Positions 1-9,379 of a stretch of DNA of 64,000 nt are shown here, piece by piece (positions within the stretch are counted from its first letter, which is position 1; each line of letters starts with the position of its first letter). The DNA is from Tardiphaga sp. P9-11 (GTDB lineage: Bacteria; Pseudomonadota; Alphaproteobacteria; Rhizobiales; Xanthobacteraceae), in contig NZ_NPKQ01000002.1 in the NCBI RefSeq assembly GCF_008329525.1, positions 1,116,001 through 1,180,000 on the forward strand. Direction: 5' to 3'. A model generated the notes under the pieces. The model was given only the letters and a program-made list of their open reading frames with translations, was not told the origin of the DNA and did no database searches. A program made the translations under genes and the position numbers.

Positions 1-36
1 GAAAACCGGTGCCCACTTTTCGGGATCATGCTTTAG
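1..36. repeat. Fragment of dispersed intergenic repeat (GGATCATGC family)
   Basis: The first 31 bases match a segment at 48165-48195 with 4 mismatches; both end in CGGGATCATGC. I recall this type of short sequence as common between genes in Bradyrhizobium-like genomes, but that is memory, not a search. The left part is cut by the window edge. It overlaps the 3' end of cobO by a few bases. Confidence 0.5.
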
Positions 37-659
37 AATTCGATGCCCTTCTGGCCCTTGATACCGGCGCGGAACGGATGCTTGATCAGGGTCATCTCGG
101 TGACCAGATCGGCCATCTCGATGAGCTCGGGCTTGGCATTGCGGCCGGTAATGACCACGTGTTTGTCGGCCGGCTTCTCGTCGCGCAGGAATGTCAGCAC
201 CTCGTTGAGATCGAGATAGTCGTAACGCAACACGATATTGAGCTCATCGAGCAGCACCAGACGATGTCGGTCGTCACGGATCATCTCCTTGGCGCGCTCC
301 CAGCCCGCAGTCGCAGCAGCGATATCACGCTCACGGTCCTGGGTGATCCAGGTGAAGCCCTCGCCCATGATGTGCAGCGTGACCAATTCGGGGAAGGTCT
401 TCAGCAGCCGCGCTTCGCCAGTGTCCCATTCCGGCGACTTGGTGAACTGAACGATGCCGACAGGATAGCCGTGACCGATATGGCGGAACACCATGCCGAG
501 CGCGGCCGAGGTCTTGCCCTTGCCGGTACCGGTATGGACGATCAACAGGCCCTTCTCGCCGACCTTGGTCGCCATGATCTTGTCCTTGGCCGCCTTGTGC
601 TTGGCCGCCTTGATCTTGTGGCGGGCGTTTTCCTCGTCGTCGTGGACAGCTTCGGTCAT
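33..659 (-). CDS. cobO: Cob(I)yrinic acid a,c-diamide adenosyltransferase CobO
   Basis: CobO transfers the 5'-deoxyadenosyl group of ATP to Co(I) of corrinoids, making the Co-C bond of adenosylcobalamin in the cytoplasm. The 208-residue protein has the usual length. It carries the P-loop GTGKGKTS around residues 44-51, an ATP-binding signature of the CobA/CobO/BtuR family. A lysine-rich stretch of about 30 residues precedes the core. Its ATG overlaps the cobN stop by 4 bases (ATGA), which suggests translational coupling. It is the last gene of the minus-strand B12 operon led by the riboswitch near 6.6 kb. The assignment is secure. Confidence 0.95.
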   Translation of the reverse strand: MTEAVHDDEENARHKIKAAKHKAAKDKIMATKVGEKGLLIVHTGTGKGKTSAALGMVFRHIGHGYPVGIVQFTKSPEWDTGEARLLKTFPELVTLHIMGEGFTWITQDRERDIAAATAGWERAKEMIRDDRHRLVLLDELNIVLRYDYLDLNEVLTFLRDEKPADKHVVITGRNAKPELIEMADLVTEMTLIKHPFRAGIKGQKGIEF

Positions 660-3600
660 GCGATTTCCTTTGCGATCTCTTTATGTGCCTGCGGCAGAAT
701 TTCGGCGATCAGATCGGCGGCGCGATTGGAACGCGGCGTCCACAGATCCCGGCGAATGGCTTCGGCAAAGCGCGCCGCGGTCTCGCGCAACGCCGCGGGA
801 TTGGCAGAGGCCATGAAGGCGCGGACTTCGTCATTCTCCAGGTAGGACGCGAACAACTGATCGAAATGGTGATTGGCGACGGCGTCGGTCGATGCCGCGA
901 AGCCGAACAGATAATCCACCGTCGCCGCAATCTCGAACGCGCCTTTGTAGCCGTGACGCATCACGCCAGCGATCCATTTCGGATTCGCGCCGCGGCCACG
1001 CACGACGCGCGAAATCTCATGTGCCAGTGGCCGCGCGATTGGCGCTTCGGGCCGCGACGTGTCGATGTGGGCGACGCGCGGCGCCGAGCCGCGCAGCGTC
1101 TGCACAGTCGCTGCGAGCCCCCCGATAAACTGGTAATAGTCGTCGGAATCCAGAATGTCGTGCTCGCGGTTGTCCTGCGCCTGTGCGACGAGATCGATGC
1201 CCTTCAGCCGCTCGGCAAATTCACCGCGCGCATCCTCGCCGTCAGTTCCGCTGCCATAGGCATAGCCACCCCAATCGAGATAGACCTCGGAAATGTCGGC
1301 GCGGTTATTCCAGCCACCCTCGTCCATCAGTGCCTGCAGGCCCGCACCGTAAGCGCCGGGCTTGGAGCCGAACACACGGCGCGTCGCCTGCCGGCGCGCA
1401 ATCTCGCAGGTCATGCCGCTGGCTTCGAGCGTGCGGGCACGTGCGCGGACATTGGCCGCGATGGGATTGGCGTCATCGGGTTCGTCGAGTTCGGCCACGG
1501 CACTCACGGCTGAGCCGATGATGTCCATCTGGGTCGGGAACGCGTCGCGGAACAGGCCTGAGACACGGAAGGTCACATCGACGCGCGGGCGCTTCAGTTC
1601 CGACAGTGGTGTGATCGCAAAGCCGGTGACGCGGCCCGAGGTTTCCTCCCATAGCGGGCGCGCGCCAATCAGCGCCAATGCCTGCGCGACGTCGTCGCCG
1701 CCGGTGCGCATATTGGCCGTGCCCCAGGCCGACAGCGCAATCGCGCGCGGCCATTCGCCGGCCTCCTGCCAATAGGATTCGACGAGCCGCTCCGCCGCAA
1801 GTTGTCCGATGCGCCATGCGGATGGCGTTGGCACCGCGCGGACATCGACCGCGAAGAAGTTACGTCCGGTCGGCAAAACGTCAGGGCGTCCACGCGTCGG
1901 CGCACCGGATGGGCCGGGGCGAATGAACTGACCGTCGAGGCCTTTGAGGAATGCAGCCGTCTCCGCGCCACCGCAGGCATCGATGGCGGGTCGCAGTTTC
2001 GCATTGATCCAGTGAAGTACATCGGTAGTGCGCGTCCAGGCGGTATCGCAGGGCAGCTTGCCGGAGACCAGTTGCAGCGCCAGCCCTTCGATTCGTTCGA
2101 TTGTGTCACCTGTCGTGCGCCACACTGCATTGCTGACATCGGCAAGAACACCGGGGCGCGGGCCGAGATAGTCATCGGCCATATCGCGGGTCAGAGGATC
2201 GAACGCACCAAGCCCGAGATCGGCAGCTAGTGCGCGATGCAGTGACGCATCCTGCGGCTTGATCTCCGAACGCGGCAGGCGCGCGATGGACACCAAGAGA
2301 TCATTGCGCTGCGCGTCCTCGGGCACGCGGCCAAAGATGTGCAACCCGTCGCGGATCTGCATCTCCTTGAGATCGCACAGATGCGCGTCGAGCGCGCGCA
2401 GCGCCTCGCCGGTCGGCGTGTCGCGGGTCACATTGACGTCGGCATCGATCTGCTGCGCGCGGGCGAGCGACAGGATGTCTTCGGCGATCACGGCAGCGCG
2501 CTTGGGGTCGAGATCGGTCGCCATGGCGTATTCGTCGACCAGATTCTCCAGCCGCGCCAGATCGTCGTGCAGTTCGGCGCGAGTCATGGGCGGCGTCAAG
2601 TGATCGATGATCACTGCGGAGGCACGGCGTTTGGCCTGGATACCCTCGCCGGGGTCATTGACGATGAACGGATAGAGATGCGGCAGCGAACCGAGCACGG
2701 CATCGGGCAGGCAATCGGCCGACAGCCCGGCGCTCTTGCCCGGCAGCCATTCGAGATTGCCGTGCTTGCCGAGATGCACAATCGCATGGGTATCGAAGTC
2801 GCGGCGCAGCCAGAGATAAAATGCGAGATAGTGATGCGGCGGCACCAGATCGGGATCGTGATAGGTGCTCTTCGGATCGATATTGTAACCACGCGCCGGC
2901 TGCACGCCGACGGTCACGTTGCCGAAGCGATGCAGACCGAGACGGAAGGCGCCATCGACCACATGCGGATCGTTCTCGGCGTTGCCCCAGCGTGATTCGA
3001 TAGCAGCCCGCACATTGGTCGGCAGCGTCGCAAAGGCCGTGCGATAGTTGCCCAGCGACCAGGTCACGCCACCGCTTCGTTCCGCGCGACCGGCGAGCGC
3101 ATTGGTTGGCCCTTGCTGCAATAGCTGCATCATCGCGGCCGTCGTGTCGGGCGCGCCGCCTACGACATATCCGGCCTCGCCCATGGCGGCGATCACATCG
3201 ACCAGGCTCTGCGGCGTATCGAGGCCCACGCCATTGGCAAGGCGTCCATCGCGATTGGGATAATTGGCCAGGATCAGCGCGACGCGACGCTCGCTCGCGG
3301 AGGTTCGGCGCAAGCGCACCCAGGCGCGCGCCAGATCGGCGGTCGCATCGATGCGATCCTGCACAGGCTGCAGTGTGGTCGGTGCAAAGCCGCCGTCGCT
3401 GGTGCCACGTTCCTTGAAGGCGATGGCATTGGCGAAGATGCGCCCATCGACTTCCGGCAGGACTACATGCATCGCCAGATCGCGTGGTGCAAGGCCTCGG
3501 GTCGATGCTTCCCAGCTGGCGCGCGAGATGCCGGCATGCGCAACCTGAAGGATCGGACAGCCTGATGCCGACAACACGCCGGCATCGTCATGCGCCGTCG

Positions 3601-4378
3601 CGGTAGCGAAGGCCGTGGCATTGATGATGATATCCGGTGGATAGGCCGCCAGCGCTGCACGCAGGAAAGCAGCAGAGCGCTCGTCCTTCAGGCTCGTGAC
3701 ATAGAGGCACACGGCGTTGAGACCGCGCGCGTCCAGCGACAAGCGCAGCGCCTCGATTGCAGCCGTGTCACCGCCTGCCACCAGCGCGCGGTAAAAGATC
3801 ACAATCGCATTCGGTCGCTCAGCCGTCGCAGGCTCGCTGGGCCAGAAGCCGGCCGAGGGCATCGGGCGCGCAGCGGGAGGTTTCTCTCCGTAGCCGATCA
3901 GATGCGCGGCGTAACGCAATGCGAGCTGCGCGTTGTCGAAACCACCTTCGCTGCAATAACGCCAGAGTGCGTGGGTGTCGTCGCTGCTGATAGTGCCACG
4001 CGCGGCCAGTTCGGCATTCCAGTCCATCTCGCCCGGGAGACAGGCGAACCTGGCGCCGCGACTCAGTGCGTCGCTGCGCAGGCTCTCGACGCCATGGGGC
4101 CAATAGCTGATACCGCCGAGCATACGCAGCACGACGATCTTCGCCCTGGCCAGCGTGCGCTCGACATAGAGATCGACCGACGCAGGATGACCGAGCGCCA
4201 GCATGTTGGTGAAGCGCACGCTGGGGAAATCGCCCGGCAGCATCGCATGCGCCGCGTTGAACGCCGCCAGATCGCTGTCCGCCGCCGACAGCACGACGAT
4301 ATCGGCAGTGTCCTGCCCGAGATCGCGGGCGACGTCGCCGTAGTCAATGCTGCCGGAGGTATCAAGCTTCAGATGCAT
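656..4378 (-). CDS. cobN: Cobaltochelatase subunit CobN
   Basis: CobN is the large subunit of the aerobic, ATP-dependent cobaltochelatase that inserts Co(II) into hydrogenobyrinic acid a,c-diamide. At 1240 residues it is full length for the family. It shows the typical CobN/BchH features, including HLGKHGNLEWLPGK near the middle and GYKGAFEIAATVDYLFGF near the C-terminus. It lies 15 bp after cobW and overlaps cobO by 4 bp. The partner AAA+ chelatase subunits (the Pseudomonas-style CobS and CobT) are not in this window; the cobT and cobS genes here are the unrelated lower-ligand enzymes. Long open frames on the opposite strand are GC-rich shadows. Confidence 0.96.
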   Translation of the reverse strand: MHLKLDTSGSIDYGDVARDLGQDTADIVVLSAADSDLAAFNAAHAMLPGDFPSVRFTNMLALGHPASVDLYVERTLARAKIVVLRMLGGISYWPHGVESLRSDALSRGARFACLPGEMDWNAELAARGTISSDDTHALWRYCSEGGFDNAQLALRYAAHLIGYGEKPPAARPMPSAGFWPSEPATAERPNAIVIFYRALVAGGDTAAIEALRLSLDARGLNAVCLYVTSLKDERSAAFLRAALAAYPPDIIINATAFATATAHDDAGVLSASGCPILQVAHAGISRASWEASTRGLAPRDLAMHVVLPEVDGRIFANAIAFKERGTSDGGFAPTTLQPVQDRIDATADLARAWVRLRRTSASERRVALILANYPNRDGRLANGVGLDTPQSLVDVIAAMGEAGYVVGGAPDTTAAMMQLLQQGPTNALAGRAERSGGVTWSLGNYRTAFATLPTNVRAAIESRWGNAENDPHVVDGAFRLGLHRFGNVTVGVQPARGYNIDPKSTYHDPDLVPPHHYLAFYLWLRRDFDTHAIVHLGKHGNLEWLPGKSAGLSADCLPDAVLGSLPHLYPFIVNDPGEGIQAKRRASAVIIDHLTPPMTRAELHDDLARLENLVDEYAMATDLDPKRAAVIAEDILSLARAQQIDADVNVTRDTPTGEALRALDAHLCDLKEMQIRDGLHIFGRVPEDAQRNDLLVSIARLPRSEIKPQDASLHRALAADLGLGAFDPLTRDMADDYLGPRPGVLADVSNAVWRTTGDTIERIEGLALQLVSGKLPCDTAWTRTTDVLHWINAKLRPAIDACGGAETAAFLKGLDGQFIRPGPSGAPTRGRPDVLPTGRNFFAVDVRAVPTPSAWRIGQLAAERLVESYWQEAGEWPRAIALSAWGTANMRTGGDDVAQALALIGARPLWEETSGRVTGFAITPLSELKRPRVDVTFRVSGLFRDAFPTQMDIIGSAVSAVAELDEPDDANPIAANVRARARTLEASGMTCEIARRQATRRVFGSKPGAYGAGLQALMDEGGWNNRADISEVYLDWGGYAYGSGTDGEDARGEFAERLKGIDLVAQAQDNREHDILDSDDYYQFIGGLAATVQTLRGSAPRVAHIDTSRPEAPIARPLAHEISRVVRGRGANPKWIAGVMRHGYKGAFEIAATVDYLFGFAASTDAVANHHFDQLFASYLENDEVRAFMASANPAALRETAARFAEAIRRDLWTPRSNRAADLIAEILPQAHKEIAKEIA

Positions 4379-4393
4379 GCGGGTGAACCTGCG

Positions 4394-5407
<1,014 letters not shown>

Positions 5408-5938
5408 TCAATTCTCCTGGGAATGCTTGAGCCAGAGCGGAAGCCCGGCTGCAACAAAAGCAACATTCGGCACTGCGGCCGCGATAATCTGGTTGAGCCG
5501 GCCCTGCGCATCGCGAAAAGCGCGGCCGAGCGGGGTGTCCGGCACGAGGCCGAGACCGACTTCGTTGGACACGAAGACGATTGGGTAGCGCGAGACGTCG
5601 AGGAACCGCACGAGGCGCTTTGCCTCGATCTCCGGATCACGCTCAGCAAACACCAAATTCGACAGCCACAATGTCAGGCAATCCACCAGCACGACGCGCC
5701 CGACCGTGGCCTCGCGCGTCAGCGCATCGACCAGCGCTAGCGGCTCTTCGATCGTGATCCAGCCTTCGCCGCGCTGGTTTCGATGCTGCGCGATGCGGGC
5801 GTGCATTTCGTCATCACCCGCCGTTGCCGTGGCCAGATAGATCTTCGTCAGGCCAATGCCATCGACCAGCCTTTCGGCGAAGGACGACTTGCCGGAGCGC
5901 GCACCGCCCAGCACCAGTGTTGTTGTAGCGGCGGTCAT
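5408..5938 (-). CDS. cobU: Adenosylcobinamide kinase / guanylyltransferase
   Basis: This bifunctional enzyme phosphorylates adenosylcobinamide and transfers GMP to give adenosylcobinamide-GDP, the substrate of CobS. It is called CobP in the Pseudomonas naming. I place the start at MTAATTT (5938), giving 176 residues, the normal length. The frame is open for 30 more codons upstream, but that stretch is arginine-rich and lies inside the DUF1636 gene. The P-loop GGARSGKSS is at about residues 10-18. A typical CobU segment, DCLTLWLSNL, follows in the middle. The chosen ATG overlaps the DUF1636 stop by 4 bp and the stop abuts cobW, which supports an operon. Confidence 0.94.
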   Translation of the reverse strand: MTAATTTLVLGGARSGKSSFAERLVDGIGLTKIYLATATAGDDEMHARIAQHRNQRGEGWITIEEPLALVDALTREATVGRVVLVDCLTLWLSNLVFAERDPEIEAKRLVRFLDVSRYPIVFVSNEVGLGLVPDTPLGRAFRDAQGRLNQIIAAAVPNVAFVAAGLPLWLKHSQEN

Positions 5939-6384
5939 TTCGGCGCACGCCCGTCTTCGGGCGACCAACGTAATGGCGGCACGCGCGCAACCATGCCCTT
6001 GCGCAACACCTCGGCGCGCTCGCGCCAAGGTACGAGGCCGTAGTCGGATTTTTGATAGGACTCGACGAAAGACACCAGCGCGGCACTTCCGCTGTCGGTC
6101 TGCAGGTCGCCGAACAGGAACGTGTAGCCATCAGGGCTCGTCACCGCGACCGTTGCCGGCCGCTTGCAGACGCTGAGACACTGCACCGGGCGCACCATGA
6201 CGGCGGCAGCGCCATCGCCGAGTGCGGCCTTCACGGCATCGAACATATCCGGGCCAACGATGGCGCCAGTGTCGGAAGCCTTGCAGCTGATGCAGACGCT
6301 CACGACGACAGGCCCGGTCGGCACGGGGCGCGGCGGTTCGACCGGAATCTGTTCGCCAGAGATGTCGGCGTTGTCGTGATCCAT
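5935..6384 (-). CDS. DUF1636 family protein, ferredoxin-like, first gene of B12 operon
   Basis: This 149-residue protein resembles the DUF1636 family, described as predicted metal-binding and often found beside cobW. It has two cysteine pairs, C-x2-C at about residues 32-35 (CISC) and C-x3-C near 70 (CLSVC). Their spacing resembles thioredoxin-like [2Fe-2S] ferredoxins. The first 25 residues are proline-rich and probably disordered. It is the promoter-proximal gene of the riboswitch-controlled operon, and its stop overlaps the cobU ATG. An electron-transfer role in cobalt reduction, or a cobalt-binding role with CobW, is possible but is only inferred from position and cysteines. Confidence 0.8.
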   Translation of the reverse strand: MDHDNADISGEQIPVEPPRPVPTGPVVVSVCISCKASDTGAIVGPDMFDAVKAALGDGAAAVMVRPVQCLSVCKRPATVAVTSPDGYTFLFGDLQTDSGSAALVSFVESYQKSDYGLVPWRERAEVLRKGMVARVPPLRWSPEDGRAPK

Positions 6385-6507
6385 TACATGCTCAGTTCAT
6401 GCCCTCGCGGGCCTACGAGCTTTGTTGGATCGCGCCGACAGCACGGCCGTCGGTTCGCTCCCGTCCGGTGCACCCCGCCCCGACGACGCCTCCAAAGCAC
6501 AGTTCGT

Positions 6508-6672
6508 GATGGCAGGTCTCCTGGCTCGCGAGTCAAAGCCTGCAGCCGCCTTCCCAAGAATTCTGAAGAATTCCCAGTGGCACCGGCGCGGGCTCGTCGC
6601 TTACAGTTGCGGGGGCAGCGCCGGCCTCAAACCGGCTTCCCTATTCACCTTCCACACGGAAGGACCATCGCA
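6508..6672 (-). promoter_or_regulatory. Cobalamin (AdoCbl) riboswitch
   Basis: Read on the minus strand, this region has the conserved B12 riboswitch blocks in order: GCTGCCCCCGCAACTGTAA, then the B12 box GCCACTGG, then GGGAAGG, then CGCGAGCCAGGAGACCTGCC. These are the core of the Rfam cobalamin aptamer. The 3' end lies about 125 bp before the DUF1636 start at 6384, so it controls the minus-strand operon down to cobO. It does not face cobT, which is transcribed in the opposite direction. Bound adenosylcobalamin would be expected to repress expression. The exact ends are approximate. Confidence 0.93.
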
Positions 6673-6783
6673 AAAGACGCTATCTGCCGGGTGCGCCGGG
6701 GTCAACCACGCCGGCAAGCTACCGCCCGGAGCTGTTGACCTTGCAGGCCGTCTTGCGTCAGTTAGGCCGCGAAAAGGAACCCT

Positions 6784-7839
6784 ATGTCCGCCCATTCTCA
6801 GTCCTTGTGGCAGCCACCCGCCATTGCGCCCGTCGACCCGCAGATCGCGGCAGGCATCCGCGCCGTCATCGACGGCAAGGCCAAACCGCCGGGATCGTTG
6901 GGACGAATCGAGGACCTGGCGCTTCAGCTCGGCATGATCCGGCATCCGGGCGAACCGCGCGGCGACAATGCCGTGCTGCTGGTATTCGCAGGGGATCACG
7001 GGCTCGTCGCCGAGGGCGTGTCGCAATATTCGTCGGCTGTCACCGTTGCAATGGTGATGACCTATCTGGCCGGCCGCGCCACAGCGAATGCTTTCGCCGC
7101 GGCCAATGACATCGGTGTGCGCGTGATCGACATCGGTGTCGCCGCCGAATTGCCGGTGCACCCGAAGCTGATCGACGCCAAGGTGCGCATGGGCACGGCC
7201 AATGCTGCGCGTGAGCCCGCGATGACCGCAGAACACGCGGCCGATGCGTTGGCGCGCGGCTTCAGAATTGCCGTCGGCGAAATCAAGGCCGGCGCCGACA
7301 TCATCGCGCTCGGCGAAATGGGAATTGGCAATACGGCGTCCTCGGCGCTGGTGGTGCATCGGCTCGCGCCGGCACCGTTGGATGATTGCATCGGCGTCGG
7401 CGCCGGGCAGGATGACGCCGGCATGGCGCGCAAGCGCGCGGCGATCGCCAAGGCGGCGGCGCGCAGCAATGTGACCGCACCGCTGGATGTGCTGGCCGAA
7501 TTCGGCGGACTGGAAATTGCCGGCATGACCGGAGCGATCCTCGGCGCGGCTTCGCAACGGCGGCCGGTGATCATCGACGGCTTCATCTCCAGCGCTGCGG
7601 CACTGCTCGCTGTTCGCCTGTCCCCGGCTGCACGCGACTACTGCGTCTTCGCACATCGTTCGGCCGAACGCGGCCACGACATCGTCCTCAGCGCACTGGA
7701 AGCCAGGCCGCTGCTCGATCTCGGGCTGCGCCTCGGTGAAGGCACCGGTGCACTGCTTGCGGTGCCGCTGGTCCGTGCCGCCGCGCGCATGCTGACCGAC
7801 GTCGCCAGCCTCGACGACGTGCTGGCCGGAAAAATCTAA
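6784..7839 (+). CDS. cobT: Nicotinate-nucleotide-dimethylbenzimidazole phosphoribosyltransferase CobT
   Basis: CobT makes alpha-ribazole-5'-phosphate from nicotinate mononucleotide and 5,6-dimethylbenzimidazole, providing the lower ligand of cobalamin. The 351 residues match the family length. Typical segments are FAGDHGLVAEGVSQY near residue 65, LGEMGIGNTASSALV near 180, and GEGTGALLAVPLVRAA near the C-terminus, where the catalytic glutamate lies. It is divergent from the riboswitch-led operon and its stop is directly followed by the cobS ATG. I see no second B12 riboswitch in the plus-strand leader. Confidence 0.95.
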   Translation: MSAHSQSLWQPPAIAPVDPQIAAGIRAVIDGKAKPPGSLGRIEDLALQLGMIRHPGEPRGDNAVLLVFAGDHGLVAEGVSQYSSAVTVAMVMTYLAGRATANAFAAANDIGVRVIDIGVAAELPVHPKLIDAKVRMGTANAAREPAMTAEHAADALARGFRIAVGEIKAGADIIALGEMGIGNTASSALVVHRLAPAPLDDCIGVGAGQDDAGMARKRAAIAKAAARSNVTAPLDVLAEFGGLEIAGMTGAILGAASQRRPVIIDGFISSAAALLAVRLSPAARDYCVFAHRSAERGHDIVLSALEARPLLDLGLRLGEGTGALLAVPLVRAAARMLTDVASLDDVLAGKI

Positions 7840-8604
7840 ATGAGACCGGATCCGCATCTGCTGAATGCGATCCGTTTTTTGACGGTGCTGCCTGTGTCGG
7901 CGTCTGCCGACGCACCAGCACCTGACTGGCTTGCGCGTGCGATGAAGTATTTTCCTCTCGTCGGTGCCGGCATCGGCGCCGCATCGGCGATCGTATTTCT
8001 CGTCGCCAGCGAATTCTGGTCGCCACTGATTGCTGCCCTGCTGGCCGTCGCCACGAGTATCGTCCTGACCGGCGCACTGCATGAGGACGGCCTGGCTGAC
8101 ACCGCTGACGGTTTCGGCGGGGGGTGGACCATCGAGAAGCGTCTCGCCATCATGAAGGATAGCCGCATCGGCACCTATGGTGCGCTGGCGCTTGGCCTCG
8201 GCACGGCGCTGCGTATCGCGGCGCTGACCACATTGCCTGTCTGGGCCGGCGCGGCAGCTCTCCTTGCTGTCCATGCCGTAGCACGCGCCATGCCGGCTTT
8301 CGTCATGAACCGCCTGCCCTATAGCGGCGACACCAATACGATGAAGGTTTCCTACGCCGACGCACCTGTACAATCCGAAGAGTTGATCTTTGCGCTCATC
8401 GTCGTCGCATGCGCAGCGATCCCGCTGGCGCTCGTCTCGTTGGCATCGCTCGTTGCGGGACTTCTGCTCGGCGCAGCCCTCGCCATGCTGCTCGCGCTCT
8501 GGTCGCGCCGTCTGATCGGCGGTTACACCGGCGATGTGCTCGGTGCCGTCGAGCAATTATTCGAGATCGGATTTCTGCTCGGCGTCGCAGCCATCATCCG
8601 ATAG
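7840..8604 (+). CDS. cobS: Adenosylcobinamide-GDP ribazoletransferase CobS
   Basis: This membrane enzyme joins adenosylcobinamide-GDP and alpha-ribazole (or its phosphate) in the last assembly step of cobalamin; it is CobV in Pseudomonas naming. It has 254 residues. The acidic motif HEDGLADTADGFGGG (about residues 82-96), followed by MKDSRIGTYG, is the family signature. Several hydrophobic segments follow, as expected for an inner-membrane protein. The ATG comes immediately after the cobT stop, so the two are surely co-transcribed. The 3' end overlaps the convergent phosphatase-like gene by 11 bp. Confidence 0.94.
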   Translation: MRPDPHLLNAIRFLTVLPVSASADAPAPDWLARAMKYFPLVGAGIGAASAIVFLVASEFWSPLIAALLAVATSIVLTGALHEDGLADTADGFGGGWTIEKRLAIMKDSRIGTYGALALGLGTALRIAALTTLPVWAGAAALLAVHAVARAMPAFVMNRLPYSGDTNTMKVSYADAPVQSEELIFALIVVACAAIPLALVSLASLVAGLLLGAALAMLLALWSRRLIGGYTGDVLGAVEQLFEIGFLLGVAAIIR

Positions 8605-9109
8605 GCCACGTCAGCGGAAGCTGATACGGCTCGCCTTCAAAGGCGTCGGCGCCGCGGCCGATGCGGGCGATCGCTTCGACCATACGGCCTTCGCGGTTCA
8701 ATTGTTTATCGGCGAGCTGCACCATCAATCTGTTCGGCGTCACATAAGGCGAACGCTTGCGTAGCTCATCTGCAATTGCGGCCTCGTAGCCCGGATTGCG
8801 ATCGCAGGCGATTGCATAGGCCGCCGCGCTGGAACGGCTGATACCGGCCCAGCAGTGAATGAGCATCGGGCGCTCGACGACGCTGCCGCGGCCGAATTCG
8901 AGAATGGTATCCACGACGACGGCATCGGGCGCGATCAGGTCCGGCGTCGCTTCGACGATATCGTGAAAGGTCAGCTCCACATGGCGCTCACGCGCCAATC
9001 CGCTCCAGTTGCGCGCAGTCGCCGTCGGCGACAGCAGTGTCAGCAGATCGAAGGACGGCAGCGTGTCTGCCACAGCAGCAAGGCCTCCGAGCGAGCTCAC
9101 ATAGATCAT
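8594..9109 (-). CDS. Tyrosine-phosphatase-like protein (CX5R)
   Basis: This 171-residue protein contains HCWAGISRS at about residues 85-93, which fits the HCX5R(S/T) phosphate-binding loop of cysteine-dependent protein tyrosine / dual-specificity phosphatases. The short N-terminal part (YVSSLGGLAAVADTL) and the general acid region upstream are consistent with a small cytoplasmic member. The substrate is unknown. It is convergent with cobS and overlaps its end by 11 bp, and no B12 link is implied beyond proximity. Family assignment is good; the function is only general. Confidence 0.8.
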   Translation of the reverse strand: MIYVSSLGGLAAVADTLPSFDLLTLLSPTATARNWSGLARERHVELTFHDIVEATPDLIAPDAVVVDTILEFGRGSVVERPMLIHCWAGISRSSAAAYAIACDRNPGYEAAIADELRKRSPYVTPNRLMVQLADKQLNREGRMVEAIARIGRGADAFEGEPYQLPLTWPIG

Positions 9110-9379
9110 TCGAACACCTGCTCGTTGCTGTCATGTCCTTCCTCTCACCCACGGCGGATGGACCTTCTTCAACCTCATGCCGCTGCGATGTCGCTGATGC
9201 AAGGTCGGTTTCTTAATACCACTTCCGGCCTTTTCGCACCTGCACCATCGTAAACAGAAGGAAATACACCAATCGGAACAATCGGTTACCTTCTCGAACT
9301 TTCGGTAATCGAGGCAGGCCAATCTTAAAGAAGTTGCGATAGGTATCTAACGCACCAGCGCAGAGTCCAGGACGGTACG

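Noticed and set aside
6601-8556. 651-codon open frame on the minus strand across cobT and cobS
   Set aside because: It is antisense to two clearly recognised enzymes and runs through the riboswitch. Its composition (Arg, Gln, His, Cys rich) is that of a GC-rich shadow frame.
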